A stretch of 64,000 nt of DNA. Source: Phosphoribacter sp037045055. GTDB taxonomy: Bacteria; Actinomycetota; Actinomycetes; Actinomycetales; Dermatophilaceae. The number at the start of each line of letters is the position of its first letter. The first letter of the stretch is position 1. The stretch lies in contig JBAOHJ010000003.1 in the NCBI GenBank assembly GCA_037045055.1, forward strand, positions 372,001 through 436,000, in the 5' to 3' direction. Shown here one piece after another: positions 45,538 to 53,933 of this stretch. Under the pieces are notes generated by a model that saw nothing but the letters and a program-made list of their open reading frames with translations, had not been told where the DNA came from and searched no databases. Made by a program: the position numbers and the translations under genes.

Positions 45538-46029
45538 TCAACCGACATCCGGGATCACCAGCTCCTGCCCGGCGTGCACGTGCGAGGTGTTGAGCCGGTT
45601 GGCGATCTGGATCTCGGCCACCGCGGTGCCGATCGGCAGGTCGGGCAGCTCGGACAACGCGATCTGCGACAGGGTCTGCCCGGCCTGCACGGTCACCCGG
45701 TGGGGGCCGGTGCCCCCGGCCCGGGCCACCAGTGCGCCGGCGAGCAGCACCGCGATCGCCAGACCCACGGCGACGACAGCCACCCGCCGCGCCCGCATCG
45801 CGCGCGCCCGCACCGCGCGCGCCCGCTGGGCCCGCACCGTCCCCGCGCGCACCGCCCCGGCCCGCACCGAGCGGCGCACCTGCTCCGGGCCGGCCCGCCG
45901 GACCGGCTCGGGGGCGCGGCATACCCGATCGAGATCCGAGCCGCGCACCAGCCGCAGCTCGGGCCGAGGCGGGCGCGGCTCGCCGGCGCGCTCCTGCGGC
46001 ACGACCTCCCACGCGGCGACTGCGCTCAT
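45538..46029 (-). CDS. LysM domain membrane protein, divergent from lexA
   Basis: A 163-residue protein with an Arg/Ala-rich cytoplasmic part, one membrane span at about 83-103 and an extracytoplasmic LysM domain (VTVQAGQTLSQIAL to AGQELVIPDVG) for peptidoglycan binding. AAGGAGG precedes the ATG. The layout and SOS box resemble the damage-inducible division inhibitors YneA of Bacillus and DivS of Corynebacterium, which are encoded next to lexA. A role as SOS division inhibitor is inference from that context. Confidence 0.83.
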   Translation of the reverse strand: MSAVAAWEVVPQERAGEPRPPRPELRLVRGSDLDRVCRAPEPVRRAGPEQVRRSVRAGAVRAGTVRAQRARAVRARAMRARRVAVVAVGLAIAVLLAGALVARAGGTGPHRVTVQAGQTLSQIALSELPDLPIGTAVAEIQIANRLNTSHVHAGQELVIPDVG

Positions 46030-46074
46030 CGGGCCCTCCTTCGTCGAGTCCGTGCCACCGTCCGACCCGGCAGT

Positions 46075-46088
46075 CGAACGCATGTGCG
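46075..46088 (-). promoter_or_regulatory. SOS (LexA) box upstream of the LysM gene
   Basis: CGAACGCATGTGCG matches the Gram-positive LexA site CGAACN4GTTCG with one change. It lies about 10 bases downstream of the predicted start of the LysM transcript, whose promoter may be TCGACA (46134-46129) and TACAAA (46110-46105) with an 18-bp spacer. Confidence 0.7.
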
Positions 46089-46143
46089 ATGGACGTCTGT
46101 TCGATTTGTAGCACGGCGGCCCCGACGTTGTCGAGACACGCGT

Positions 46144-46183
46144 CGAACACATGTTTGGCAAACCTGTTCGAACGGCATACCCT
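46144..46183 (+). promoter_or_regulatory. lexA promoter with overlapping SOS box
   Basis: CGAACACATGTTTG at 46144-46157 is a LexA box with one mismatch. It overlaps the -35 hexamer TTGGCA (46155-46160); TACCCT (46178-46183) follows after exactly 17 bp as -10. LexA bound here would block polymerase, the usual autoregulation. A copy of the CGGCATAC word (46173-46180) overlaps the -10. Confidence 0.75.
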
Positions 46184-46257
46184 GGGCTCACCGGGCCGAG
46201 CCCACCACGACCCACCGACAGCCCGGCTGACCTGCACGGATACCGAGGAGGCCCGCG

Positions 46258-46971
46258 ATGGCGAAGGTCCACGAGCTGCCCGAGCGCGACGGCGACGGGC
46301 TGACCGTCCGACAGCGGCGGGTCCTGGAGGTCATCCGCAACTCGGTCGACCGGCGTGGGTACCCGCCCAGCCTGCGCGAGATCGGCGAGGCCGTCGGCCT
46401 GACCAGCCCCTCCAGCGTCGCCCATCAGCTGGCCACCCTCGAGCGCAAGGGCTACCTGCGCCGCGACCCCAACCGTCCGCGGGCGATCGAGGTGGTCTCC
46501 CCGGAGGCTCCGGAGCGCGGGTATCGGGGTCACCCGTCCACGCCGGCACCGCCGGTCGGTGCCGATCTCGACACCGACAGCGGCGATGCCCACCCCACCC
46601 CGACCTACGTCCCGGTGGTCGGGCGGATCGCCGCGGGCGGGCCGATCCTGGCCGAGCAGGTCGTCGAGGAGGTGTTCCCGCTGCCCCGTCAGCTCGTCGG
46701 CGAAGGCCAGCTGTTCCTGCTGCGGGTCACCGGCGACTCGATGGTCGAGGCGGCGATCTGCGACGGCGACTGGGTGGTGGTCCGCCAGCAGCCCACCGCC
46801 GACAACGGCGACATCGTCGCGGCGATGATCGACGGCGAGGCCACGGTCAAGACCCTCAAGCGCCGCGACGGCCGCGCGTGGCTGCTGCCGCACAACCCGG
46901 CATACCAGCCCATCGACGGCACCCACGCGACGATCCTCGGGAAGGTCACCGCAGTCCTGCGCCGGGTCTGA
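46258..46971 (+). CDS. lexA: SOS repressor LexA
   Basis: LexA represses DNA-damage genes and cleaves itself when RecA filaments form. The 237-residue protein has an N-terminal winged helix (about 15-80, with PSLREIGEAVGLTSPSSVAHQL), a 40-residue linker, the cleavage bond A126-G127 in RIAAGGPI, and the Ser161/Lys198 catalytic dyad in TGDSMVEA and ATVKTLKR. GGAGG stands seven bases before the ATG. It is divergent from the LysM gene with SOS boxes for both. Confidence 0.97.
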   Translation: MAKVHELPERDGDGLTVRQRRVLEVIRNSVDRRGYPPSLREIGEAVGLTSPSSVAHQLATLERKGYLRRDPNRPRAIEVVSPEAPERGYRGHPSTPAPPVGADLDTDSGDAHPTPTYVPVVGRIAAGGPILAEQVVEEVFPLPRQLVGEGQLFLLRVTGDSMVEAAICDGDWVVVRQQPTADNGDIVAAMIDGEATVKTLKRRDGRAWLLPHNPAYQPIDGTHATILGKVTAVLRRV

Positions 46972-46977
46972 TCTCGC

Positions 46978-47847
46978 TCACGCGGCCGGCGAGCTCGCCC
47001 GTGCGACAAGGGTTTCCAGGGTCGCCGTCAGCGGGGCGTCGAGGCGCACCGTCGCCTGGGCATCGCCGCGGGTCGGCCCGCGAGTGACGATCCCGACCGG
47101 TATGCCGCGCGCCGTCGCCGCCCGCACGAAGCGGTAGCCGGACATCACCGCCAGCGATGACCCGAGCACCAGCAGGGCCCGGCTGCGCTCGAGCATCGCC
47201 AGGGCGCCGGCCACCCGCTCGGGCGGCACGGACTGGCCGAAGAAGACCACGTCGGGCTTGAGGGTGTCGGCGCCGCAGCGCAGGCACCGGGGGATGACGA
47301 ACCCCGCGACCGCCGCGTCGGCGAGCACGACATCGCCATCCGGCCGGATCTGGCTGCTCGCCCGGGACCCGTCCACCGACACCCCGGCCACCTGCGCCGG
47401 GAACCCCGGGTTGAGCAGCGCCATCCGATCCTGCAGGTCGGTGCGTGCCGTGCGTTCGCCGCAGGTCAGACAGCCGACCTGAGCCAGGGAGCCGTGCAGG
47501 TCCACCACGTCGGTGGACCCGGCCGCCTGGTGCAGTCCGTCGACGTTCTGGGTGACGACCCCGTCGAGGAGGCCGAGCCGTTGCAGCGCGGCCAGAGCAT
47601 AGTGCCCGGCATTGGGGCCGGCCGCCGAGAACCGGTGCCACCCGGCGAACGCTCGCGCCCAGTAGCGCTGCCGGGCCGCGGCGGAGCCGACGAACTCGGC
47701 GTACTGCATGGGCACCACCCGGCGCGCGCCGTCCGGGCCCCGGTAGTCGGGGATGCCCGAATCGGTGGACATCCCGGCGCCGGTGAGCGCCAGGACCCCG
47801 CCGGCGCGGACGAGGTCGGCCACGTGCTCCAGGGCCGGTTCGGACAC
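46978..47847 (-). CDS. Sir2-family NAD-dependent protein deacylase
   Basis: A 289-residue sirtuin. LTGAGMSTDSGIPDYRG binds NAD, TQNVDGLHQAAG and the catalytic His in DLHGSL follow, and four zinc cysteines occur in CLTCGER and CLRCGAD. GSSLAVMSGYRFV completes the Rossmann part. The unusual spacing between the zinc pairs (about 50 residues) fits the longer bacterial subgroup. The GTG at 47847 has no clear ribosome site. It is convergent with lexA, with only 6 bp between the stops. Confidence 0.9.
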   Translation of the reverse strand: MSEPALEHVADLVRAGGVLALTGAGMSTDSGIPDYRGPDGARRVVPMQYAEFVGSAAARQRYWARAFAGWHRFSAAGPNAGHYALAALQRLGLLDGVVTQNVDGLHQAAGSTDVVDLHGSLAQVGCLTCGERTARTDLQDRMALLNPGFPAQVAGVSVDGSRASSQIRPDGDVVLADAAVAGFVIPRCLRCGADTLKPDVVFFGQSVPPERVAGALAMLERSRALLVLGSSLAVMSGYRFVRAATARGIPVGIVTRGPTRGDAQATVRLDAPLTATLETLVARASSPAA

Positions 47848-48041
47848 CCGGACAGTATGCCGCGGGCCACCACCGGGTTGGCTCGGTGTGGGCCGGGGGT
47901 CTGCCCCCTGCGCCCCCTTCCGTCCCCCTTCCCGGCCCGACCCGCCGCCACCGAGGACCGGTGAGTACGGATCCGGGGAGGGCTCGGGCCGTGACCACGG
48001 CGCGGACGGGGCATCAGCGCGCGTGCGATTGCTGGCCTTTC

Positions 48042-48057
48042 GATAACCCGCCGTTAT
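48042..48057 (+). promoter_or_regulatory. LysR-type operator, copy 1
   Basis: GATAACCCGCCGTTAT has the arms ATAAC and GTTAT around 5 bp, a T-N11-A arrangement usual for LysR regulators. It overlaps a TTATAT hexamer (48054-48059) that could be the -10 of the LysR gene. The same sequence recurs before the DUF4395 gene. Confidence 0.7.
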
Positions 48058-48069
48058 ATCGTCGTGGCC

Positions 48070-49023
48070 ATGATCGACGCCGCGGGATTGCGCGTGGTCA
48101 AGGCCATCGCCGACGAGGGCAGCTTCACCGGTGCCGCCATTGCCCTCGGGTTCACCCAACCGGCGATCTCCCAGATGGTCCGTCGACTCGAGCAGCGCAC
48201 CGGCACGGCCCTGGTCGAGCGCCTGGGCCGGCAGGTCCGCCTCACCGAAGCGGGCGAGATCCTCGCCCGCCACGCGGTGACCGTGCTCGGGGCGCTGGAC
48301 GCCGCCGAGGAGCAGGTGGCTGCCATCGCCGGGCTGCGCTCGGGGCGGGTGCGCCTCATGGCCTTCCCGTCGTCGTCGGCCTCGCTCGTCCCGCGCGCCC
48401 TCGCTCTGCTCAAGAGCCGTTACCCCGAGGTGACGGTGCGCTTCTCCGAGGGCGAGCCGCCCGAGTCCCTGGCCGCGGTGCGGGCCGGCGAGTGCGACCT
48501 GGCCGTCGCCTTCGCCTACGACGGCACGGACGTGGGACGCGGCGAGGACCTCGACGCCTTCGTCATCGAGCCACTGCTCGAGGACGAGGTGCGCCTCGTC
48601 GTACCGCCGGACCACCCCCTCGCCGCGCGAGGCACCGTGGACCTGGCCCTGGCCCGCGACGAGGAGTGGATCGCGGGGTGCCCTCGATGTCGTGGTCACC
48701 TGCTCTCCCTGGCCCGGACCGCCGGGTTCGCCCCGACGGTGGCTTTCGAGACCGAGGACTACGTCGCCGTGCTGGGGTTGGTCCGCGCCGGGCTCGGGGT
48801 GGCCCTGGTGCCGGACATGATCCTCGACGCGGCCCACGAGACCGGCGTCGTGGCCCTGACCCTCAAGCAGCCCTCCCGACGCCAGATCCACGCGGTGACC
48901 ACCCCGGACCTGCTGCGGGTGCCAGCGGTCGCGGCGACCCTGGAGGCGCTCGCCCAGAGCGCGAAACAGGGTCGCGAGCGGTCCCCAGCCCGTCCACATC
49001 GCGAACGAGCTGGGGATAACTAG
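48070..49023 (+). CDS. LysR-family transcriptional regulator
   Basis: A 317-residue LysR regulator: helix-turn-helix in the first 60 residues (GSFTGAAIALGFTQPAISQM) and a periplasmic-binding-like effector domain with GRVRLMAFPSSSASLVP and the CDLAVAF strand. The ligand is unknown. The ATG at 48070 is used; a GTG at 48064 is two codons upstream, and there is no ribosome site, so the message may be almost leaderless. It probably controls itself and the DUF4395 gene downstream, since both carry the same operator. Confidence 0.9.
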   Translation: MIDAAGLRVVKAIADEGSFTGAAIALGFTQPAISQMVRRLEQRTGTALVERLGRQVRLTEAGEILARHAVTVLGALDAAEEQVAAIAGLRSGRVRLMAFPSSSASLVPRALALLKSRYPEVTVRFSEGEPPESLAAVRAGECDLAVAFAYDGTDVGRGEDLDAFVIEPLLEDEVRLVVPPDHPLAARGTVDLALARDEEWIAGCPRCRGHLLSLARTAGFAPTVAFETEDYVAVLGLVRAGLGVALVPDMILDAAHETGVVALTLKQPSRRQIHAVTTPDLLRVPAVAATLEALAQSAKQGRERSPARPHRERAGDN

Positions 49024-49042
49024 CCGTTATCTGATCCATAAT
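49015..49042 (+). promoter_or_regulatory. LysR-type operator copy 2 and promoter of DUF4395 gene
   Basis: GATAACTAGCCGTTATC (49015-49031) is a perfect 6-bp-arm palindrome with 5-bp centre and includes the stop codon of the LysR gene. CATAAT at 49037-49042 is a good -10, which would start transcription at about the ATG at 49049, giving a leaderless message. The operator then covers the region between -35 and -10. Confidence 0.7.
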
Positions 49043-49048
49043 GTGGAT

Positions 49049-49564
49049 ATGGCCCTTCCCCGCTATCCCGACGTCGTCGACGAGGTCACGGTCCGGCTCG
49101 TCGCCGCCGCCGTCCTGGTCGTCGGCGCGCTCGGCCTGATCACCGGGCAGTGGTGGTGGTATGCCGCGCTCGCCCTGGACTTCGTGGCACGGGTGTCGGG
49201 CGGACCGGCGCTCAGCCCGATCGCCCGTTCGGTGCTGCGCTGGGTGCGCCCGCTGGTGTCGGCCGCACCCCGCCCGACGGCGGGCCCGCCCAAGCGGTTT
49301 GCCGCGGCGATCGGCGCGGTCCTGACCACTGTCGGCGCCGTAGCCGCCGCCGCGGCCTGGGTCACCGGATCCGCGGCGAGCGCCACCACTGCCTTCGCCG
49401 TCGGGTCGCTCATGGTCGTCTTCCCCGCCCTGGAGGCCGTGGCCGGGATCTGCGTGGGGTGTCTGGTGTTCGCCCGCCTCATGCGAGCCGGCGTCATCCC
49501 CCACGATGTCTGCGTGGCCTGCGCGGACATCACGGCACGCAACGCCCCGGCACCCGCGCGCTGA
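49049..49564 (+). CDS. DUF4395 membrane protein
   Basis: A 171-residue protein with four hydrophobic spans and the DUF4395 pattern: WWWYAALALDFVARVSGGPALSP, PPKRFAAAIGA, and the C-terminal GICVGCLVF with two cysteines. The function of the family is unknown; the CVGC pair could bind a metal or carry out redox chemistry, which is inference. It follows the LysR gene with its own operator and promoter. Confidence 0.83.
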   Translation: MALPRYPDVVDEVTVRLVAAAVLVVGALGLITGQWWWYAALALDFVARVSGGPALSPIARSVLRWVRPLVSAAPRPTAGPPKRFAAAIGAVLTTVGAVAAAAAWVTGSAASATTAFAVGSLMVVFPALEAVAGICVGCLVFARLMRAGVIPHDVCVACADITARNAPAPAR

Positions 49565-49608
49565 GGCCGACCGCACACCCGTCCGCCGCGCCGGCGCCCG
49601 GCCCGCGG

Positions 49609-52059
49609 TCAACGCCCTCGGTGGGCCACCACGAGCACGCCCTGCTCATCCCTGGACACGGCGACGTCGCCGTCCTCGTCGGTGCGAGCCACCCGGTAGC
49701 CCAGCCCGGTGAGCAGCTCCAGGGTGGAGGCCGCGGGGTGGCCGTAGTCGTTGCCGGCTCCCACGCTGACCAAGCCCACCCGGCCCGCGGCCACGGCGTA
49801 CAGCTCGTCCTGGCGGTTGGCGGATCCGTGGTGGGCCACCTTGACGACGTCGACCCCGCGGGACAGTTCCGGGTCGCGGCGTAGGGTCCCGAGCAGCCCT
49901 GCGGCGGCCTCGCGCTCGACGTCGCCGAGCAGCAGCGCGGTGGTGCTCCCGCTGCGCACCGCGAGCACGACCGAGCCGTTGTTGGGGACCGACCCGTCGT
50001 GCACCACCCGGGCCGGCCACAGCACCCGGGCGCGCACCTGGCCCCAACTCAGGTCGTCACCGGCATACACGGGGGTCACGGCGATGCCCGCGGCGGCGGC
50101 CATCGCCAGCACCTGGTCGACCTCGTATGCCGGCTGCGCCACCGGACTGGTGAGCACCTCGCGGACGCCGCCTCGGCGCAGCACGCCCACCAAGCCGTCG
50201 ACATGGTCGGCGTGGAAGTGGGTGAGCACGACGGCGTCCAGGACGTGCACCCCCAGCCGGTCCAGGCAACCGTCCACGAGGGCGGGATCGGGGCCGGTGT
50301 CGACGAGCACGCCGTGGCCAGGGCCGGTCGACAGGACCAGCGCGTCGCCCTGGCCGACGTCGCACATGACCACCTGCCACCCGGGCAACGGCCAGGAGAC
50401 GTCCCGGACCGGCACGGCCAGCCCGCCGGCCAACAGGATCGCCCCGAGGGCAAGCAGCGGCTGAGCCCGAATGCGGTGCATTGTCCAGGGCCCTGCGAGG
50501 ACGGCGACCACGAGGACCCCGACGAGCAGCGCAGCCCCGAGCGCACCGCCGGGCCAGGGCAGGCTCGCCCATGGCAGGTCGGCGCCTCGGCGGGCCACCT
50601 GGGCGATCCCGAGGGCGGGCAGGGCCGGCGCCCACGCCAGCAGGGCAGCCAGCTCCGGCGAGGCCACCGCGACGACGGCGACGACCACCCCGCCGACGGT
50701 GGTGGGCGCCACCAGCGGCTCGGCGAGCAGGTTGGCCGGCACCGACACGAGCGAGACCGAGCTCTGCAACAGGACGACCACCGGCGCGCACATCGCCTGG
50801 GCAGCCAGCGGGACGGCGAGCACCGGTCCCCAGCCGGCGACCTTGGCCGGCATCCGACGCCCGATCGCCTCGCCCCACGGTCGGGTGAAGAGCAGCAGGC
50901 CGAGGGTGGCCAGGGTGGACAGGGCAAACCCGTACGACCGGGCCAGCCAGGGATCCCACACGAGCAGGGCGACGACGGCGGCGCCCAACGCCGGTAGACC
51001 GGCCCGCCGCCTCGACGCACTCATCCCGACCAACCCCACGACGCCCATCACCGCCGCCCGCAGCACGCTGGGCTCCGGTCGAGCCAGCACGACGAAGCCC
51101 GCCAGCACGCCGGCCACCACAGGTGGCCGCCAGCGTCGACGCACCCCCAGCGCCCGGCAGGTCGTCAGGGCCGTGGCGAGCACGATGGCGATGTTCGAGC
51201 CGCTGACCGCGGACAGGTGGGTGAGGCCGGTCGCGAGCATCGCCTCGGTCAGGTCGGCGGGCGTGGCGCTGCGGTCGCCCACGACCAGGGCCGGCACCAG
51301 CCCTGCGGCGTCCGGGGGCAGCCGTGCGGTTGCCTGCCGGAACCGGCTTCGGACCACGGCAGCAGCGCCGGCGACCGGGCCGGCGTCGTCGAGCAGGACT
51401 GGGCCCCCACCGGGGCGCAGCACCGCGACGACGTCGGCACCGCTCGAGGCAGGCCCGAGCCGCCCGGTGGCCCGCACCCGTGCCCGCCACTGCAGCCCCG
51501 ACCACTGCTGGTCGCCGACGACGAGGACCGGCGCCGATCCGCCGGCCTGCAGCCCTCGCCCGGTGACCTGGTCCACATGCAGCTCGACGGCCACTCGGAC
51601 GTCGGGCTCGGCCGTGCCGGCACGGGCCGTGAGGATCAGCGGGTCCGCGGACACGGTGCCCTCGATCGTCACGGTGGCCTGGTCGGCGGCCAGCCCCCGC
51701 AGCGGCCCGGTCGCGCGGATCGTGTCGTGGGCGGCCAGCGCAAGAGCCGTCGTCCCCATGACTGCAGCGGTCGCGCCGACCAGCCCGCGCTGGCCGAGAC
51801 CGCGGGCACCCGGCCACCGCAGCACGGCGACAGCTGCCGCGAGGGCCACGAGCGCGCAGCCCGCAACCACGCCAGTGGAGGCGTCCGCCCACAGCAGCGC
51901 GAACACCAACGCCCAACCCGACAGCGCCGGCACGACCATGCGCAGGTCCGGGTCGCCCGCACGGACCCGGTGGCGTCCCGCGCCCACCGGGTCGCGGATG
52001 CCTGCGGCGGTCCGATGGCCGCGTCCTGCGGCGACGCGGTCACCCGCTGGGCGGCTCAC
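49609..52059 (-). CDS. comEC: ComEC/Rec2 competence channel protein
   Basis: ComEC forms the membrane channel for single-stranded DNA in natural transformation. The 816-residue protein has N-terminal spans, a DUF4131/OB part, the competence domain with HLSAVSGSNIAIVLA followed by about seven spans, and a C-terminal metallo-beta-lactamase domain with THFHADHVDGL near residue 615 and VKVAHHGS. All domains are complete. The GTG at 52059 overlaps the comEA stop by 4 bp. Whether this organism is transformable cannot be told from the sequence. Confidence 0.93.
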   Translation of the reverse strand: MSRPAGDRVAAGRGHRTAAGIRDPVGAGRHRVRAGDPDLRMVVPALSGWALVFALLWADASTGVVAGCALVALAAAVAVLRWPGARGLGQRGLVGATAAVMGTTALALAAHDTIRATGPLRGLAADQATVTIEGTVSADPLILTARAGTAEPDVRVAVELHVDQVTGRGLQAGGSAPVLVVGDQQWSGLQWRARVRATGRLGPASSGADVVAVLRPGGGPVLLDDAGPVAGAAAVVRSRFRQATARLPPDAAGLVPALVVGDRSATPADLTEAMLATGLTHLSAVSGSNIAIVLATALTTCRALGVRRRWRPPVVAGVLAGFVVLARPEPSVLRAAVMGVVGLVGMSASRRRAGLPALGAAVVALLVWDPWLARSYGFALSTLATLGLLLFTRPWGEAIGRRMPAKVAGWGPVLAVPLAAQAMCAPVVVLLQSSVSLVSVPANLLAEPLVAPTTVGGVVVAVVAVASPELAALLAWAPALPALGIAQVARRGADLPWASLPWPGGALGAALLVGVLVVAVLAGPWTMHRIRAQPLLALGAILLAGGLAVPVRDVSWPLPGWQVVMCDVGQGDALVLSTGPGHGVLVDTGPDPALVDGCLDRLGVHVLDAVVLTHFHADHVDGLVGVLRRGGVREVLTSPVAQPAYEVDQVLAMAAAAGIAVTPVYAGDDLSWGQVRARVLWPARVVHDGSVPNNGSVVLAVRSGSTTALLLGDVEREAAAGLLGTLRRDPELSRGVDVVKVAHHGSANRQDELYAVAAGRVGLVSVGAGNDYGHPAASTLELLTGLGYRVARTDEDGDVAVSRDEQGVLVVAHRGR

Positions 52060-53201
52060 AGGGTCACCCGCGGGGCGATCTGGGCCAGCAGCTTCGGCCC
52101 GATGCCAGCGACCTCGCCCAACTCCTCCACCGAGGTGAATCGGCCGTGCTCGGAGCGCCAGTCGACGATCCGCTGGGCCAGCACCGGCCCGACCCCGGGC
52201 AGGGTGTCGAGGGCGGTCAGGTCGGCGGTGTTGAGGTTGACCGGGGCCGACAAGCCCGCCGCGGTCGAGCCACCGGCACCGACCCGACCGACCGAACCGC
52301 CACCCGTCGACGCGGCCGAACCGACACCGACCTCGGGCGGGTCACTGGGGGAGGGCACGAGGACCTGCTCGCCGTCGGAGAGGGCGCGAGCGAGATTGAG
52401 CCGGCGCAGGTCGGCGTCCGGCAAGGCCCCGCCGGCCAGGTCCACCGCATCGAGCACCCGGGCACCGGCCGGGAGGCGGACCACGCCAGGGCGGGCCACC
52501 TGACCGACGACGTGCACGACCATCGGGGGCCCCGACCCGCCCGACGACCCGGTGGCCGACGGCTCTACCGCGGCCCCTGCGTGGGCCTCGCCCGAGACCG
52601 GTGAGCCGTTCGCGGTTGCCGGCGCCCCCAGCCCGGTGAACCCGGGGGGCAGGCTGCGACCCACCAGCCCCGAACGGGTGGGGGCCACGGGTGCCGGCTC
52701 TGCGGCTCGTGACGCCGCCGAGACCCGCATCCCCAACCACGCCGCCGCGATCAGCGCCGCGAGGATCAGCCCGGCGACCGCCCGGGGCCGCACCCGAAGC
52801 CGCGCGCCGTCGAGCAGGTGGGGCAGCGTGACCACCCGCGGACCGGTCGACGGTCCCCTCCCCCGGCTCGCTGCCGGTCGCGCGAGAGAGGACGAGGAGG
52901 ATTCAGCGGCGCCCTCCGGTGGGGGCGGCACCCACGTCCCCAAAGGCTCCAGGGGCGGGCGCGGTCCCGGCCCCGAAGCCCGGCGCGGTCCCGACGGCCG
53001 GTGCGCCGCCGCTTCCCCGGCCGCCGGCACGCCCGGCGCCCCCGCAACTCCCGGCGCCGATTCCCCGGCCGTCGGCACGCCCGGCGCCCACGCCACGCTC
53101 GGCGCGCCCGGCTCGGCCCCACCCCGCGAGACCCTGCCGGCGGCCAGCACTGCGCGGATCCTGGCGACGAGCTCGGCGTCGGGAGGTGCGGCACGCGGCA
53201 T
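52056..53201 (-). CDS. comEA: ComEA DNA-binding competence protein
   Basis: ComEA binds incoming double-stranded DNA outside the membrane. The 381-residue protein has a long Pro/Ala-rich cytoplasmic part, a membrane span at about 141-158, an SLBB domain (about 227-284, VVHVVGQVARPGVVRLP) and a C-terminal helix-hairpin-helix (about 319-381, VNLNTADLTALDTLPGVGP). It is longer than usual because of the N-terminal region. Its ATG is the ATG inside a GTATGCCG word. It precedes comEC with 4-bp overlap. Confidence 0.92.
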   Translation of the reverse strand: MPRAAPPDAELVARIRAVLAAGRVSRGGAEPGAPSVAWAPGVPTAGESAPGVAGAPGVPAAGEAAAHRPSGPRRASGPGPRPPLEPLGTWVPPPPEGAAESSSSSLARPAASRGRGPSTGPRVVTLPHLLDGARLRVRPRAVAGLILAALIAAAWLGMRVSAASRAAEPAPVAPTRSGLVGRSLPPGFTGLGAPATANGSPVSGEAHAGAAVEPSATGSSGGSGPPMVVHVVGQVARPGVVRLPAGARVLDAVDLAGGALPDADLRRLNLARALSDGEQVLVPSPSDPPEVGVGSAASTGGGSVGRVGAGGSTAAGLSAPVNLNTADLTALDTLPGVGPVLAQRIVDWRSEHGRFTSVEELGEVAGIGPKLLAQIAPRVTL

Positions 53202-53273
53202 ACCGGCACCGTAGGAGCGTCGGGCGGCCCGCCCGGTAGCCCGTCGCGAGCCTGTGGACGGGGTGACGAACGG

Positions 53274-53927
53274 TCACCCGGGTGTGGACGCCGCGCTTCC
53301 CCGCCCGGGGCGGGTGCGCCAGGCCCGCAGGTTGCGCCGGTGACGCCACACCACCATGGCGCCCAGCGCGGCGGCCCAGGCGCAGGTCCACCAGTCCCCG
53401 GACCACCACCCCAGCCCGGCGCCGACCCCGGCACCCACCATGACCACGCCGGCGGCCACCGACCCCAAGGCCACCCACCGGGTGACCACGACGACCACCG
53501 CGAACACCCCCACGAGCAGCACCGCCCACCAGGGGTGCACGGCCAGCACGGCGCCCAGGGCGGTCGCCACGGCCTTGCCGCCTCGCCCGCGCAGGAACGG
53601 CGAATAGGCATGCCCGAGCACCGCGGCCACACCCGCGAGGTACCCCTGCCACCTCTGCTGCGGCGGCACGAGCATCGCCAGGTAGGCCGGCAGGACGCCC
53701 TTGGCGACGTCGAGCGCCCCGACGAGCACCCCCCACCGCACGCCCAGCACGCGCCCGGCATTGGTCGCTCCGGGATTGCCCGACCCCGACCCGCGCAGGT
53801 CCCGGCCCAGCAGCCGGGCGACGATGAGCGCCGGGTTGACCGATCCCAGCAGGAAGGACCCCACAGCCGTGACGGCCAGGACGACGGCCAGCCGCCCGTC
53901 GAGGTCCATCCCCTCGGTCGCGCTCAC
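53274..53927 (-). CDS. plsY: Acyl-phosphate glycerol-3-phosphate acyltransferase PlsY
   Basis: PlsY starts phospholipid synthesis by acylating glycerol-3-phosphate from acyl phosphate. The 217-residue membrane protein has five or so spans and the three family loops: GSVNPALIVARLLGRDLRGSGSGNPGATN, the HAYSPFLRGRGGKAVATALG glycerol-phosphate loop, and a variant of the third near VVWRHRRNLR. The GTG at 53927 is 6 bp after the degV stop, indicating an operon. Confidence 0.93.
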   Translation of the reverse strand: MSATEGMDLDGRLAVVLAVTAVGSFLLGSVNPALIVARLLGRDLRGSGSGNPGATNAGRVLGVRWGVLVGALDVAKGVLPAYLAMLVPPQQRWQGYLAGVAAVLGHAYSPFLRGRGGKAVATALGAVLAVHPWWAVLLVGVFAVVVVVTRWVALGSVAAGVVMVGAGVGAGLGWWSGDWWTCAWAAALGAMVVWRHRRNLRAWRTRPGRGSAASTPG

Positions 53928-53933
53928 GACCGG

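Noticed and set aside
45173..46926. Longer upstream extension of the LysM gene across the lexA region
   Set aside because: The extension would run through the SOS boxes and lexA on the other strand; AAGGAGG before the ATG at 46029 marks the start.
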